From Phenylobacterium aquaticum (lineage in GTDB: Bacteria; Pseudomonadota; Alphaproteobacteria; Caulobacterales; Caulobacteraceae): 64,000 nt of DNA. Within the stretch, counting starts at the first letter, position 1. Each line of letters opens with the position of its first letter. A program made the translations under genes and the position numbers. The DNA lies in the NCBI RefSeq assembly GCF_022695515.1, contig NZ_JALDPT010000003.1:124001-188000 (forward strand), in the 5' to 3' direction. Shown here piece after piece: positions 39,664-49,215 of this stretch. The notes below the pieces were generated by a model that was not told the origin of the DNA, did no database searches, and worked only from the letters and a program-made list of their open reading frames with translations.

Positions 39664-42102
39664 ATGCTTCCTGTTGAGGAAATCGTGCCCGCCTTGCAGG
39701 CGGCCCTGGCTGACGGGACCGCCGCCGTGCTGGTCGCGCCGCCGGGCGCCGGCAAGACCACGGTGGTTCCTCTGCGCCTGCTGGACGCCCCCTGGCTGGC
39801 CGGTGGCAAGATCATCATGCTGGAGCCGCGCCGGCTGGCGGCCCGCGCGGCGGCCGAGCGCATGGCCAAGACGCTGGGCGAAAAGGTCGGCCAGACGGTC
39901 GGCTATCGGGTGCGGATGCAGTCCAGAGTGTCGGCCGCCACGCGGATCGAGGTGGTGACCGAGGGGGTCTTCGCCCGGATGATCCTGGCCGATCCCAGCC
40001 TGGACGGCGTGGGGGCGGTGATCTTCGACGAGTTCCATGAGCGCAGCCTGGACGCCGACCTGGGCCTGGCCCTGGCCCGCGACGCCCAGGGGCTGCTCAG
40101 GGACGACCTGCGGATCCTGGTCATGTCGGCGACCCTGGACGGGGCGGCGGTGGCCAGGCTCCTGGCCGACGCCCCGGTGCTCGAGAGCCAGGGCCGGGCC
40201 TATCCGGTCGACACCCGCTATCTGGGCCGCGACGAGCGCCTGCGGCTGGAGGACCGGACGGTGCGCGCCGTCGAGCGGGCGCTGGCCGAGGAGAGCGGCT
40301 CGATCCTGGTGTTCCTGCCGGGGCAGGGGGAGATCCGGCGCACCGCCGAGCAACTGGCCGAGCGCGTGCGGCGGCCCGATGTGGTGGTCGCCCCACTCTA
40401 TGGGGCGCTGGATCCGGGCGAGCAGGACCGGGCGATTTCGCCGGCGCCGGCGGGGATCCGCAAGGTGGTGCTGGCCACCTCCATCGCCGAGACCAGCCTG
40501 ACCATCGAGGGCGTGCGGGTCGTGATCGACTGCGGCCTGGCGCGGGTTCCGAGGTTTGATCCGGCGAGCGGCCTGACGCGGCTGGCCACCGTGCGGGTGA
40601 GCCGGGCGGCGGCCGATCAGCGGCGCGGACGGGCCGGGCGGACCGAGCCCGGCGTCTGCTACCGCCTGTGGGACGAGGCCGAGACCCGCGCCCTGCCGGC
40701 CTATGCCGATCCGGAGATCCTTGACGCCGACCTGTCGGGCCTGGCGCTGGACCTGGCGCGCTGGGGGGCGAAGGACGCCGCCGCCCTGGCCTTCCTCGAC
40801 CCGCCGCCCAGGGCCGCCTTCAGCGAGGCGCGCAGCCTGCTCTGGCGGCTGGGAGCTCTGACGCCGGAGGGCGTGCTGACGGCGCACGGGGAGGCGCTGA
40901 GCGAGTTCCCCCTGGCTCCGCGCCTGGCGCACATGGTGCTGAAGGCGGCGGAGACGGGCCAGGCGCTGCGCGCGGCGAAGATCGCCGCCCTGGTCAGCGA
41001 GCACAATCTGGGCGGCCGGGACGCCGACCTGCGCCATCGGCTGGAAGGTTTTGAGCGGGACCGTAGTCCCCGCGCCCGCGACGCCCGCACCCTGGCCGAG
41101 CGCTGGGCGGGGCTGGCCGGCAAGGCCGGACGGGGCGAGCCGCTGGACGACGGGCTTTTGCTCGCCTTCGCCTTTCCGGAGCGGATCGCCAAGGCGCGCG
41201 GCAAGACCGGCGAGTTCCAGCTGGTGAACGGGCGCGGCGCCTTCCTGGAGCCCACCGATGCTCTGGCCCGCGAGCCCTGGCTGGCCATCGCCGAGCTGGG
41301 CGGCGGGGACCGCCGCGACCGCATCCTCTTGGCCGCGCCCCTGGACGGGGCTGATCTGGCGCGGGCCTTCGCCGATCAGCTGGAGACCGAGGATCGGCTG
41401 GAGGAGAGCGGCGGGGGCCGGCTGCGCGCCAAGCGCCTGACCCGCCTGGGGCGGCTCACCCTGCGCGAGGAGATCGATGAAAATCCGGACCCCGCCCTGA
41501 TCGCCCGGGCCCTGGCCGACCGGGTGCGGGCCGAAGGGCTGGGGGGACTGAACTGGGGCGAGGCGGCCCAGAGCCTGCGCCAGAGGGTGGGGTTCCTGAG
41601 GGCGCGGGGGGAGGGCGACTGGCCGGACCTTTCGGATGCGGCCCTTGTCGCGCGGCTGGACGAATGGCTGACGCCGCTGTTGCCCGGGCTGCGGTCGCTG
41701 GCGGCGCTCAAGCCGGATGCGCTGGACGGCGCGCTGCGGAGCCTGATCCCCTGGGAGCGGCAGCGGGCGCTTGACGCCGCCTTCCCCCTCCGCTGGACCG
41801 CGCCGACCGGCAACAGCTTCGCCATCGACTACACGGCCGAGGCGGGCCCGCGCGTGGACGTCCGGGTGCAGGAGGTGTTCGGGCTGAAGGTCCATCCGAC
41901 CGTCGGCGGGGTGCCGCTGACGCTCTCCCTGCTGTCGCCGGGCCATCGGCCGGTGCAGACGACGAAGGACCTGCCGGGGTTCTGGGCCGGGTCGTGGAAG
42001 GATGTGCGCTCCGACATGCGCGGGCGCTATCCTAAGCATGTCTGGCCGGAGGACCCGGCCAATACGCCGCCGACCGCGCGGGCGAAGCCGCGGGGGACGT
42101 GA
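39664..42102 (+). CDS. hrpB: ATP-dependent helicase HrpB
   Basis: The 812-residue DEAH-box helicase shows motif I APPGAGKTT, motif II FDEFHER, motif III SATLDG, motif V VLATSIAETSLTIEGV and motif VI QRRGRAGRTEPGVCYRLW. The HA2 and OB-fold domains and the HrpB C-terminal domain follow (VQEVFGLKVHPTVGGVPLTL). It is the full usual length. The cellular role is poorly defined; RNA metabolism is likely. It is a single-gene unit divergent from the permease. Confidence 0.94.
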   Translation: MLPVEEIVPALQAALADGTAAVLVAPPGAGKTTVVPLRLLDAPWLAGGKIIMLEPRRLAARAAAERMAKTLGEKVGQTVGYRVRMQSRVSAATRIEVVTEGVFARMILADPSLDGVGAVIFDEFHERSLDADLGLALARDAQGLLRDDLRILVMSATLDGAAVARLLADAPVLESQGRAYPVDTRYLGRDERLRLEDRTVRAVERALAEESGSILVFLPGQGEIRRTAEQLAERVRRPDVVVAPLYGALDPGEQDRAISPAPAGIRKVVLATSIAETSLTIEGVRVVIDCGLARVPRFDPASGLTRLATVRVSRAAADQRRGRAGRTEPGVCYRLWDEAETRALPAYADPEILDADLSGLALDLARWGAKDAAALAFLDPPPRAAFSEARSLLWRLGALTPEGVLTAHGEALSEFPLAPRLAHMVLKAAETGQALRAAKIAALVSEHNLGGRDADLRHRLEGFERDRSPRARDARTLAERWAGLAGKAGRGEPLDDGLLLAFAFPERIAKARGKTGEFQLVNGRGAFLEPTDALAREPWLAIAELGGGDRRDRILLAAPLDGADLARAFADQLETEDRLEESGGGRLRAKRLTRLGRLTLREEIDENPDPALIARALADRVRAEGLGGLNWGEAAQSLRQRVGFLRARGEGDWPDLSDAALVARLDEWLTPLLPGLRSLAALKPDALDGALRSLIPWERQRALDAAFPLRWTAPTGNSFAIDYTAEAGPRVDVRVQEVFGLKVHPTVGGVPLTLSLLSPGHRPVQTTKDLPGFWAGSWKDVRSDMRGRYPKHVWPEDPANTPPTARAKPRGT

Positions 42103-42178
42103 GGGGGAAGAGCTGGGGCTCTTGTCGCGGCGACCTAGATCATTTTCTCGGCGGAAGGCCGCCTAGCGCTCTCGATCC

Positions 42179-42613
42179 CTAGGCGACCTTTCGCTGGGGT
42201 AGTACTGACATCATTCGCACCCCGGCCTCAGGATCATCGTCGTATTCAAGGTGCAGAGCGATGCTGCCAGTGCAAAATCGATCCCAGGCGGGTTTGAGGC
42301 CGAGAACCGGGATATTTTGCACCTCTCCAGTTTGTTCCGGAGACCCAAGCAATCCTCGGGCGGCGGAACGCCCAGATCTAAAGGACAACCCGTTCGGCAT
42401 CGCTCCGTGCCACTCGGAAAATCGTTCATGACCCGAGGCGTGAAGCTGGATGGCCACGATCTGTTCGTCGGCGTCCACAACGAATGAGACTCCTCGCTCG
42501 AAGATCGAGACGTAGCCAACACCATCGATCCATTCGGTCGCTGGAAGGGAGCCTCCTACAGCAAGCGATGCGGACGCAATGGGCGCGTGAAGAAGGTCTG
42601 CCAAATCGTCCAT
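42179..42613 (-). CDS. Hypothetical protein of atypical composition
   Basis: The ATG at 42613 has GGAGG five bases upstream, so translation is credible. The 144-residue soluble protein shows no signal peptide, membrane segment or catalytic motif. The pattern GMPNGLSFRSGRSAARGLLG-like (gentle beta-rich, with a glycine/leucine-rich turn) is vaguely like small immunity proteins of polymorphic toxin systems, but this is weak and no toxin gene is adjacent. It is less GC-rich than its neighbours, suggesting acquisition. Confidence 0.5.
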   Translation of the reverse strand: MDDLADLLHAPIASASLAVGGSLPATEWIDGVGYVSIFERGVSFVVDADEQIVAIQLHASGHERFSEWHGAMPNGLSFRSGRSAARGLLGSPEQTGEVQNIPVLGLKPAWDRFCTGSIALHLEYDDDPEAGVRMMSVLPQRKVA

Positions 42614-42753
42614 AAAACCTCCGCGCAACTGGACCAAGCTAGACTGTGCTGTGCCAGCTTCCTACCTTCTTGGGACTTCGGGTAGGTCTGCCCGCAGACA
42701 TCGCCTTCCGCCATCCTGAGACAGTTGCGAGCTTCAGCGTTTGAAGGGTCGTG

Positions 42754-42895
42754 CTCCTCTCCCCCTTGCGGGGAGAGGGTAGGGTGAGGGGGTGTCAGCG
42801 CTGGCGCTCATGATTTCGCAGTAGCGTTTCGACTGCGAACGGCAGACGCTGAGCTGGCACCCCCACCCCAACCCCTCCCCGCAAGGGGGAGGGGC
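42754..42895. repeat. Palindromic intergenic repeat element, about 140 bp
   Basis: Two near-identical arms in inverted orientation (42754-42794 and 42857-42895) each contain a CTCCCCCTTGCGGGGAG hairpin and then a TAGGGTGAGGGGGTG-like tail, flanking about 60 unrelated bases. Such GC-rich palindromic units are common as dispersed repeats in proteobacterial intergenic DNA and can act as terminators or mobile miniature elements. Only this copy is in the window. Confidence 0.7.
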
Positions 42896-42916
42896 TTTCA
42901 ATAGGAGGGCCCCGCC

Positions 42917-43264
42917 TTGAGACTCGCCCTGTTCGCCGTTGCGGCCAGCTTGGCCGCGAGCGCCGCCTGCGCCCAGCCGGCCGATGCCCGCCAGGCCCTC
43001 GACGCCGCGGTGCTGGCCTCCGGCCCCGCGCCCCAGGTGCGCCTCACCCTCGCTGAGCCCTACGCCCAGGCCTATGCGATGAAGCAGGCCGGCGTGGCCC
43101 GGACCTCGGTGGACCGGCGTCTGCGGTCGCAGGATGTGACCGGATCGCTCGGATTTCTGTGCGGACTTCAGCCGGGGGCGGAGCGCAGCGGGGCGGCGGC
43201 GGCCAATGGCTATGATCCGTCGGGGCGGTTCCTGGGGGCGAAGCTCAGCTTCGCGTTCCGCTAG
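42917..43264 (+). CDS. Small secreted hypothetical protein
   Basis: A TTG start with AGGAGGG seven bases upstream encodes 115 residues with a Sec signal (LALFAVAASLAASAACAQ, cleavage after ACA or AQP). The mature part is alanine-rich and ends GAKLSFAFR, a terminal aromatic strand often seen in outer-membrane-associated proteins, though it is too short for a barrel. It contains one cysteine after the signal. No family is recognised. It is convergent with the rRNA methyltransferase gene. Confidence 0.6.
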   Translation: MRLALFAVAASLAASAACAQPADARQALDAAVLASGPAPQVRLTLAEPYAQAYAMKQAGVARTSVDRRLRSQDVTGSLGFLCGLQPGAERSGAAAANGYDPSGRFLGAKLSFAFR

Positions 43265-43267
43265 GCG

Positions 43268-44056
43268 TCAGCTCGCCGCGTAGATCATGATGCCCGTGGC
43301 CACTGACAGGTTCAGGCTGTCGGCGCGGCCGCGCATGGGGATCTTGACGTTCACGTCGCACAGGGCGGCGAGGTCGGGGGTGAGGCCCTGCTGCTCATTG
43401 CCCATCAGCACCAGGGCGGGCTTCGTATAGGTCGCGCTGCGGTGGTCGACCGTGGCGGTGAGCAGGGTGCCGACCACCGAGCCCGGCCAGGCGCCGCGCC
43501 AGGCGGCGAACTCGGCCTCGGTCGCCTTGACGATGGGGACGGCGAAGACCGAGCCCATGGTCGCGCGCACGGCCTCGACCGAGAACGGGTCGCAGCATTC
43601 GCCGACCAGGATCACCGCGCCGCAGCCGGCGGCGTCGGCAGTGCGCACGATGGTCCCAAGATTGCCGGGATCGCGGACCCGATGCAGGGCGACCCAGCAG
43701 GCGGCGCTCTTGGGGTCGAGATCGGCGAGCGGGGTGAAGACCTGGCGGAAGACGCCGACCACGGCCTGGGGATTATCGCGGCGGGAGACCTTGGCGAGGA
43801 TGTCTTGCGTCACCTCGATCACCTCGCCGCCGGCGGCTTCTGTGGCCTTTGCGGCCTGGCGCAGCAGGAGGTGGCCCTCGGCCTCGCGGCCGAACATCAG
43901 GATGCGCGGGGCGTGGCCCAGTTCGACGGCCTCGGTGACGATCTTCAGGCCCTCGGCCACGAACAGGCCGGTCTCTTCGCGCTCCTTGCGCAGGTGCAGG
44001 GCGCGGACGGCCTTGACCGTGGGATTGGTGAGCGAGGTGACGGCGCGGCCGCTCAC
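43268..44056 (-). CDS. TrmH/SpoU-family RNA 2'-O-methyltransferase
   Basis: The GTG at 44056 overlaps the upstream methyltransferase stop (GTGA) and gives 262 residues. An N-terminal substrate-binding domain (NPTVKAVRALHLRKEREETG LFVAEGLKIV) is followed by the SPOUT knot: ALHRVRDPGNLGTIVRTADA, LVLMGNEQQGLT and IPMRGRADSLNLSVATGIMI. It methylates the ribose of a tRNA or rRNA nucleotide; RlmB/TrmH-like specificity cannot be resolved. It is translationally coupled to another methyltransferase. Confidence 0.9.
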   Translation of the reverse strand: MSGRAVTSLTNPTVKAVRALHLRKEREETGLFVAEGLKIVTEAVELGHAPRILMFGREAEGHLLLRQAAKATEAAGGEVIEVTQDILAKVSRRDNPQAVVGVFRQVFTPLADLDPKSAACWVALHRVRDPGNLGTIVRTADAAGCGAVILVGECCDPFSVEAVRATMGSVFAVPIVKATEAEFAAWRGAWPGSVVGTLLTATVDHRSATYTKPALVLMGNEQQGLTPDLAALCDVNVKIPMRGRADSLNLSVATGIMIYAAS

Positions 44057-44955
44057 GAGGCCCACCGGGCGTAGAAGCTCATGCCGATCTCGCGGTCGCC
44101 GCCGTCCTGGCAGAGCGCCAGTTCGCCCCATTCGATCTTGCCGCCACGGTCGGCGAGCTTGTCGGAGAGGAGGCCCGCGAGGGCCGCGCCGGAGATCCGC
44201 TCGGCATAGGCGTTCAACAAGAGGAACGAGGCGTTTTCCGAGAGCAGCTCGGCGCATAGGGTCGAAAGCTCGGGCAGGTTCTCGAACAGCTTCCAGACCT
44301 CGCCGTCGGGCCCGCGGCCGTATTTCGGCGGGTCGAGGATGATGCCGTCATAGCGGGAGCCCCGGCGGACCTCTCGCTGGACGTAGCGGCGGGCGTCCTC
44401 GCAGATCCAGCGGATGGGGCGGTCGTCGAGCTGCGACAGGGTGGCGTTCTCGCGGGCCCAGCCAATGGCCTTCTTGGAGGCGTCCACATGGGTCACGGCG
44501 GCGCCGGCGGCGGCGCAAACCAGGCTGGCGACACCCGTATAGCCGAACAGGTTCAGGATCTTGGGCTGGCCGCTCGCGGCGCGGACCCGCTGGTCCAGCC
44601 AGGCCCAGTTGGCGGCCTGCTCCGGGAAGAAGGCCAGGTGGCGGAAGGCGGTGAAGCGGGCGTTGAAGCGCACGTCGCCCCAGCCCATGGGCCAGGTCTC
44701 CTTGGGCTTGCCCTGGAAGCGCCAGCGGCCGGCGTCCTCCTCGTCGGTGGGATCGAACACCGCATCGGCCTTGGCCCACTGGGCCTCGGACAGGCGCGGG
44801 CTCCACAGGCACTGGGGTTCGGGGCGGACGACGCGATAGGGGCCGTAGCGCTCGAGCTTGCGGCCATGGCCGGAATCGATGAGGGCGTAGTCCGCCCACC
44901 CTTCAGTGCGCATGACACCGGGCGCGTCGGCGACGGCGGGACGGGAGGCGGTCAT
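44053..44955 (-). CDS. Class I SAM-dependent methyltransferase, RlmI-like
   Basis: From the ATG at 44955 this 300-residue protein has ILNLFGYTGVASLVCAAAGA (SAM motif I), THVDASKKAIGWARENATLS, and the catalytic-site motif IILDPPKYGRGPDGEVWKL (DPPK, as in rRNA cytosine-5 methyltransferases of the RlmI/RlmK group). It probably methylates rRNA. An upstream in-frame extension exists but starts in the promoter region shared with the TetR gene. It is coupled to the TrmH-like gene. Confidence 0.85.
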   Translation of the reverse strand: MTASRPAVADAPGVMRTEGWADYALIDSGHGRKLERYGPYRVVRPEPQCLWSPRLSEAQWAKADAVFDPTDEEDAGRWRFQGKPKETWPMGWGDVRFNARFTAFRHLAFFPEQAANWAWLDQRVRAASGQPKILNLFGYTGVASLVCAAAGAAVTHVDASKKAIGWARENATLSQLDDRPIRWICEDARRYVQREVRRGSRYDGIILDPPKYGRGPDGEVWKLFENLPELSTLCAELLSENASFLLLNAYAERISGAALAGLLSDKLADRGGKIEWGELALCQDGGDREIGMSFYARWAS

Positions 44956-45147
44956 CGGCAGGCCATAGCCGGTTCGCACGCGGCCCGTCCAGTCGCGCGG
45001 GGCCGGAAGCGGCGCCGTCAGGACCCAGCGCGGCCATTTGTCATGGAAATGTCCCAATTCCGGAGAGCGGGCTTGCCACGTCCCTTGTTTTGGTTTCCGC
45101 TCGCCGGAACAATAAAAACATAGTGTTGTCATTACGGAAGGAACCCC

Positions 45148-45777
45148 GTGACCACGGCAGTGACCACGCGGCGCTCAGCGAGAAAGCCCAAGGGCGACGG
45201 CCATCTGCGCCGCGCCGAAATCCTCGAGGCGGCCGAACGCATCTTCGTGGCCGAGGGCTATGAGGGCGCGACCATCCGCAAGATCGCCGACGAGGTGGGG
45301 GTCTCCTCCACGGCGCTCTACATGCACTTCCCCGACAAGGGCTGCATCCTGCTCGAAATCTGCGAGCGGACGATCATCCAGCTGCTGGAACGCAACGCCG
45401 AACTGGCCGCCAAGCCGCTCGATCCCGTGACCCGGGTCAAGCAGATGCTGGATTCCTACATGCGCTGGGGTCTTGCGCATCCGAACGCCTATCAGCTGGT
45501 GTTCTCGGGCACGAACCCGGTGTCGGACGTCTGGGCCGAGAGCACCGCCGAACTCAGCGCCCGCTGCTATGAGATTTTCTCCGGCGTGGTCCGCGAGATG
45601 GCGGCCGAGGGCCGGCTTCGCACCGGCACCGCCGATTCGGCCGCCCAGGTGCTGTGGGGCGCCTGTCACGGGGTGGTGGCGCTCCTGATCCTGCGCCCGA
45701 CCTTCGAGTGGGCGCCGACCGAGGAGCTGCTGCAGGTGACCCTGGACGGGTTGATGCATGGGCTGGTGGTCGACTAG
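45148..45777 (+). CDS. TetR-family transcriptional regulator
   Basis: The GTG-started 209-residue protein has an N-terminal TetR helix-turn-helix (LRRAEILEAAERIFVAEGYE, VGVSSTALYMHFPDKG) and a helical ligand-binding C-domain (TRVKQMLDSYMRWGLAHPNA). The ligand and targets are unknown. It is divergent from the methyltransferase pair across an AT-rich intergenic stretch, so it may regulate that operon or itself. No efflux pump is adjacent. Confidence 0.9.
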   Translation: MTTAVTTRRSARKPKGDGHLRRAEILEAAERIFVAEGYEGATIRKIADEVGVSSTALYMHFPDKGCILLEICERTIIQLLERNAELAAKPLDPVTRVKQMLDSYMRWGLAHPNAYQLVFSGTNPVSDVWAESTAELSARCYEIFSGVVREMAAEGRLRTGTADSAAQVLWGACHGVVALLILRPTFEWAPTEELLQVTLDGLMHGLVVD

Positions 45778-45789
45778 GGTTGGGCCACT

Positions 45790-45805
45790 GCGGCCGTTAG
45801 GCCGC
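45790..45805 (+). terminator. Short hairpin after the TetR gene
   Basis: GCGGCC-GTTA-GGCCGC is a perfect six-pair stem 12 bp past the TetR stop. No T-run follows, so termination is possible but unproven. Confidence 0.4.
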
Positions 45806-45843
45806 GGCGAATCCAAAGTGCGATTGCGGCGGAACGGTCGCCA

Positions 45844-45989
45844 TTGGAACCACAAAGGGCACGAAGGGCGCGAAGGACACTAAGGGCGCCAAGCTGGAGA
45901 CCCGTTCCTTGTTCGTCTGATTGGCGCTTCGCGCCGGACGGCGGGTCACCTTCGTGATCTTCGCGCCCTTCGCGCCCTTCGTGGTTCAA
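45844..45989. repeat. Inverted-repeat element with (cg)aaggg-type arms
   Basis: Arms of about 33 bp at 45844-45877 (starting TTGGAACCACAAAGGGCACG) and 45957-45989 (ending GCGCCCTTCGTGGTTCAA) are near-perfect inverted copies. Each contains short internal repeats of the type CACGAAGGGCGCGAAGG. They enclose about 80 bp without a gene. This pattern is typical of dispersed, non-coding palindromic elements in bacterial genomes. Confidence 0.65.
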
Positions 45990-46064
45990 TTGGGCGCTCA
46001 CCGCTGCAGTGGGATGGGGTGGTGCGCCCCAGCGCCGGCAGCCTTATCCGAACGCCTATTGTCC

Positions 46065-48200
46065 CTACGGATTCGGGATCGGCTGCATGCTGACCACCGC
46101 GGCGGGCGGGGCTGCGGCGGCGGTGTCGGTGGGGACGGCGTAGCCGTAGCCGCCGCGCTTCAGATCGGTCGACAGGGTGATCTGGGCCACCCCGCCGTTC
46201 AGCCGGGCGCGATAGAGCTGCATGCCCTCCATCACCCGCATCACATAGTTCCGCGTCTCGCTGAACGGGATGCACTCGATGAAGTCGACGGGATCGCCGC
46301 TGCCGGTGCGGGGATCGCCGCAGAAGCTGGACCATTGGGTCGGGCGCCCGGGTCCGGCGTTATAGGCGGCCACCGCCATGACATAGGAGCCGGAGAAGGT
46401 TCCCACCAGGTCGCCGAGATAGGTCGAGCCCAGGCGCATGTTGTAGTCGGGATCATCCAGCTGACCGGCGGAATAGGCGATGCCGACCTTGCGGGCGACC
46501 AGGGCGGCGGTGCCGGGCATCAGCTGCATCATGCCGCGCGCGCCGGCGCCCGAGCGGACCATGGGGTCGAAGCCGCTTTCCTGGCGGGTGATGCCGAGCA
46601 CGAGCGCCGGTTCGGGAGCGTTGAAGGCGCCGGGCGGGGTGCGCACCGGATAGCCGCGCTGGGGCAGGATGAATCCGCGCTGGGCGGCGGCGCGGACCGC
46701 CTTCATCGAGGTGTCCATCTCGCCATAGCCGCGGGCCATGTCGACCAGCAGGGCCTCTTCCTCGGTGGAGGGCAGGACGTCGTCGAGGGCGAGGACGAAG
46801 GTGCGGAACAGGTCGCGGTTGCCGGTCTCGATCAGGATGCGAGCGGCGCGGACGGTCTCGCGGCCCTCGAAGCGCACGCGGTCCGACTGGCTCAGCTGCG
46901 GGTCGTAGCCCATGACCAGTCGGCCGCCATTGACCTTCTCCGCCGAGAGCAGGCCGTAGAAGGTGGTGTAGTACTTGGCGCCGGCCTCGTAATAGGCCTG
47001 GGCGCGGGTCTGGTCGCCCATGGCCTCTGCCGCGCGGCCCCGCCAGTAGAAGGCCCGGCCGCGGGTGATCGGCGAGGAGCCGATCCGCTCAAGGGCGGCG
47101 AAGTGGACGTCGGCCTGGGCGGGGTTCTTCAGTCGGGTGAGCGCGATCCAGCCGGCGTAGAACTCGGCCTCGGCGGCGTCGGCGCCGGCGACCAGCCCGC
47201 TATTGGCGGCGGCGGCGTAGGCCCCGGCCGAATCGCCGGCGCGCAGGGCCGACAGGGTCAGCTGATAGCGTTCGTCCCAGACCCGGTCGGCCATTTCCGG
47301 GAAGGGCAGGTCGGTGGGGAACTTGGCGACCAGACTGCGCGCCATGTCGTCCATGCCGTGCTTGCGGTAATAGACCGCCCGCTCGAAGGCGAGGCCGGGA
47401 TTGCCGGCCACGCTGGCCGGCAGGTTCGCGGCCATGGCCGGGGCGTTTCCGAGGTTTGAGCGCAGGGCGATGCGGGCCTGGGCCAGCTGCTGCTGGTCCG
47501 GCGGCAGCAGGGGGATCATGTCCCGCGCCGCCGGCCCCTGGCCGCCGAACAGGATGATGTCGGCGCGGCGGATGTGGTCGTCGGTGGTCAGGACATCGCC
47601 GAACCGGGCCAGCATCTGGCGCTGGGGCTCGGCCTCGAACATGCGGTCGCGCCAGAAGTGGCGGATCAGCCGGGCCGCGGCGTCGTTCTGGCCCGAGGCG
47701 CGATAGGCGGCGGCGAGCGCCATGGCGCCCTGCGGGGTCAGAGGGTCGGCGCCGCCGAACCAAGTGATGATCTGGGCCGGGGTCTGGCCGGAGGTTTCCA
47801 GCAGCTTCTCGGCCGCGGTCTGGCGGCGCACGGCGCGGGGCCAGCCGGCCAGGTCACGGCGGGCCTGATCCAGCTCGAAGAAGCTGAGGGAATCGGAATT
47901 GGCGTCGACCAGGGCCCAGGTGACGATCTTGCGCGCGATCGGGTCCGACAGGCTGGCGATCGCCGAGCGTGCGCCATTGATGTCGGCCCGACGCGCGGCG
48001 TCGAGGCCGCTCTTGAGCGTCGAGGCGTCGCTGTCGGAGAGTCGCGCCCGCAGCGCGGTCGCAGGCGTCTGGGTCAGCTCGATCGGGGAGGGGAAACTGT
48101 CCGGCCGCTGATCGACGGGCGCCTGTTGCGCATCGGCCACGCCGAAGGCCATCGCGGCGATGGCGACGGTCAGAACTGCCTTGGTGGCCTTCGACGGCAA
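46065..48200 (-). CDS. slt: Soluble lytic murein transglycosylase (Slt-type)
   Basis: A TTG start at 48200 with GGGAGAGA upstream gives 711 residues with a Sec signal (AVLTVAIAAMAFGVADAQ). A long alpha-superhelical region with TPR-like repeats (about 60-520) precedes the catalytic GEWL domain. There ALVLGITRQESGFDPMVRSG (catalytic glutamate), GARGMMQLMPGTAALVARKV and VMAVAAYNAGPGRP are diagnostic. It cleaves peptidoglycan glycan strands with 1,6-anhydro product formation in the periplasm. It is divergent from dapA. Confidence 0.92.
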   Translation of the reverse strand: MPSKATKAVLTVAIAAMAFGVADAQQAPVDQRPDSFPSPIELTQTPATALRARLSDSDASTLKSGLDAARRADINGARSAIASLSDPIARKIVTWALVDANSDSLSFFELDQARRDLAGWPRAVRRQTAAEKLLETSGQTPAQIITWFGGADPLTPQGAMALAAAYRASGQNDAAARLIRHFWRDRMFEAEPQRQMLARFGDVLTTDDHIRRADIILFGGQGPAARDMIPLLPPDQQQLAQARIALRSNLGNAPAMAANLPASVAGNPGLAFERAVYYRKHGMDDMARSLVAKFPTDLPFPEMADRVWDERYQLTLSALRAGDSAGAYAAAANSGLVAGADAAEAEFYAGWIALTRLKNPAQADVHFAALERIGSSPITRGRAFYWRGRAAEAMGDQTRAQAYYEAGAKYYTTFYGLLSAEKVNGGRLVMGYDPQLSQSDRVRFEGRETVRAARILIETGNRDLFRTFVLALDDVLPSTEEEALLVDMARGYGEMDTSMKAVRAAAQRGFILPQRGYPVRTPPGAFNAPEPALVLGITRQESGFDPMVRSGAGARGMMQLMPGTAALVARKVGIAYSAGQLDDPDYNMRLGSTYLGDLVGTFSGSYVMAVAAYNAGPGRPTQWSSFCGDPRTGSGDPVDFIECIPFSETRNYVMRVMEGMQLYRARLNGGVAQITLSTDLKRGGYGYAVPTDTAAAAPPAAVVSMQPIPNP

Positions 48201-48330
48201 AACGAATCTCTCCCGGTTTGAACCGATTAGATATGCAGATGAGTTGCGGCGGCACGCCACCGCGCCATATTGTCCGCCCAAATCATGAGGCCGCAACACC
48301 GGGCCTCGCTTTCACGGCTTTTTGCAGACC

Positions 48331-49215
48331 ATGTCCGATCCTTTGTTCCGGGGCGTCATCCCGGCGCTCGTCACTCCCTTTCGCGACGGCGCGGTGGATG
48401 AGGCGGCTTTTGTCGCCCTTGTCGAGCGCCAGATCGCGGGCGGCGTCCACGGCGTCGTGCCGGTCGGCACAACGGGGGAAACCTCGACGCTGAGCCATGA
48501 CGAACACCGCCGGGTTGTGGAGCTGTGCGTGAAGACGGTCGCGGGCCGCGTGCCGGTGATCGCCGGCGCGGGCTCGAACTCCACGGCCGAGGCGATCGAA
48601 CTGGTCCGCCACGCCAAGACCGTGGGCGCCGACGCGGCCCTGGTGGTCACGCCCTATTACAACCGCCCCAGCCAGGAGGGCCTCTACGCCCACTATGCGG
48701 CGATCAACGAGGCGGTCGAGCTGCCGGTGCTGGTCTATAATGTGCCGTCGCGGACCAGCGTCGACATCTCCGAGGCCGTGCTGATCCGGCTGTCCAAGCT
48801 GCCCAACATCGTCGGCGTCAAGGACGCCACCGGCGACATGACCCGCGCCACCCTGCAGCGGATCGGATGCGAGCCGGGCTGGGTGATGCTGTCGGGGGAT
48901 GACCCCACGGCGCTGGGCTATATGGCCCATGGCGGCCACGGCTGCATCTCGGTCACCGCCAACGTCGCGCCCGACCTTTGCGCGGCCTTCTATAACGCGG
49001 CCCTGTCCGGCGACTGGAAGACGGCGCTCTATTGGCAGGACCGGCTGGTGCGGCTGCACAAGGCGCTGTTCACCGACAATTCGCCGGCGCCCACCAAGTT
49101 CGCCCTGGCCCAGATGGGCCTGTGCCTGGAGACCTCCCGCCTGCCGATCGCGCCGGCGTCGGAAGCCTCGCGTACGGAGGTTCTCGCCGCCCTGCGCGAG
49201 GCCGGCGTGATCTGA
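48331..49215 (+). CDS. dapA: 4-hydroxy-tetrahydrodipicolinate synthase
   Basis: The 294-residue TIM-barrel enzyme contains [29 protein letters not shown], the catalytic-triad region [17 protein letters not shown] (Tyr near 110), [11 protein letters not shown] and the Schiff-base lysine K164 (GVKDATGD). It condenses pyruvate with aspartate semialdehyde in lysine and diaminopimelate synthesis. The ATG at 48331 is chosen over an upstream TTG. Its stop overlaps smpB by one base. Confidence 0.95.
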   Translation: MSDPLFRGVIPALVTPFRDGAVDEAAFVALVERQIAGGVHGVVPVGTTGETSTLSHDEHRRVVELCVKTVAGRVPVIAGAGSNSTAEAIELVRHAKTVGADAALVVTPYYNRPSQEGLYAHYAAINEAVELPVLVYNVPSRTSVDISEAVLIRLSKLPNIVGVKDATGDMTRATLQRIGCEPGWVMLSGDDPTALGYMAHGGHGCISVTANVAPDLCAAFYNAALSGDWKTALYWQDRLVRLHKALFTDNSPAPTKFALAQMGLCLETSRLPIAPASEASRTEVLAALREAGVI

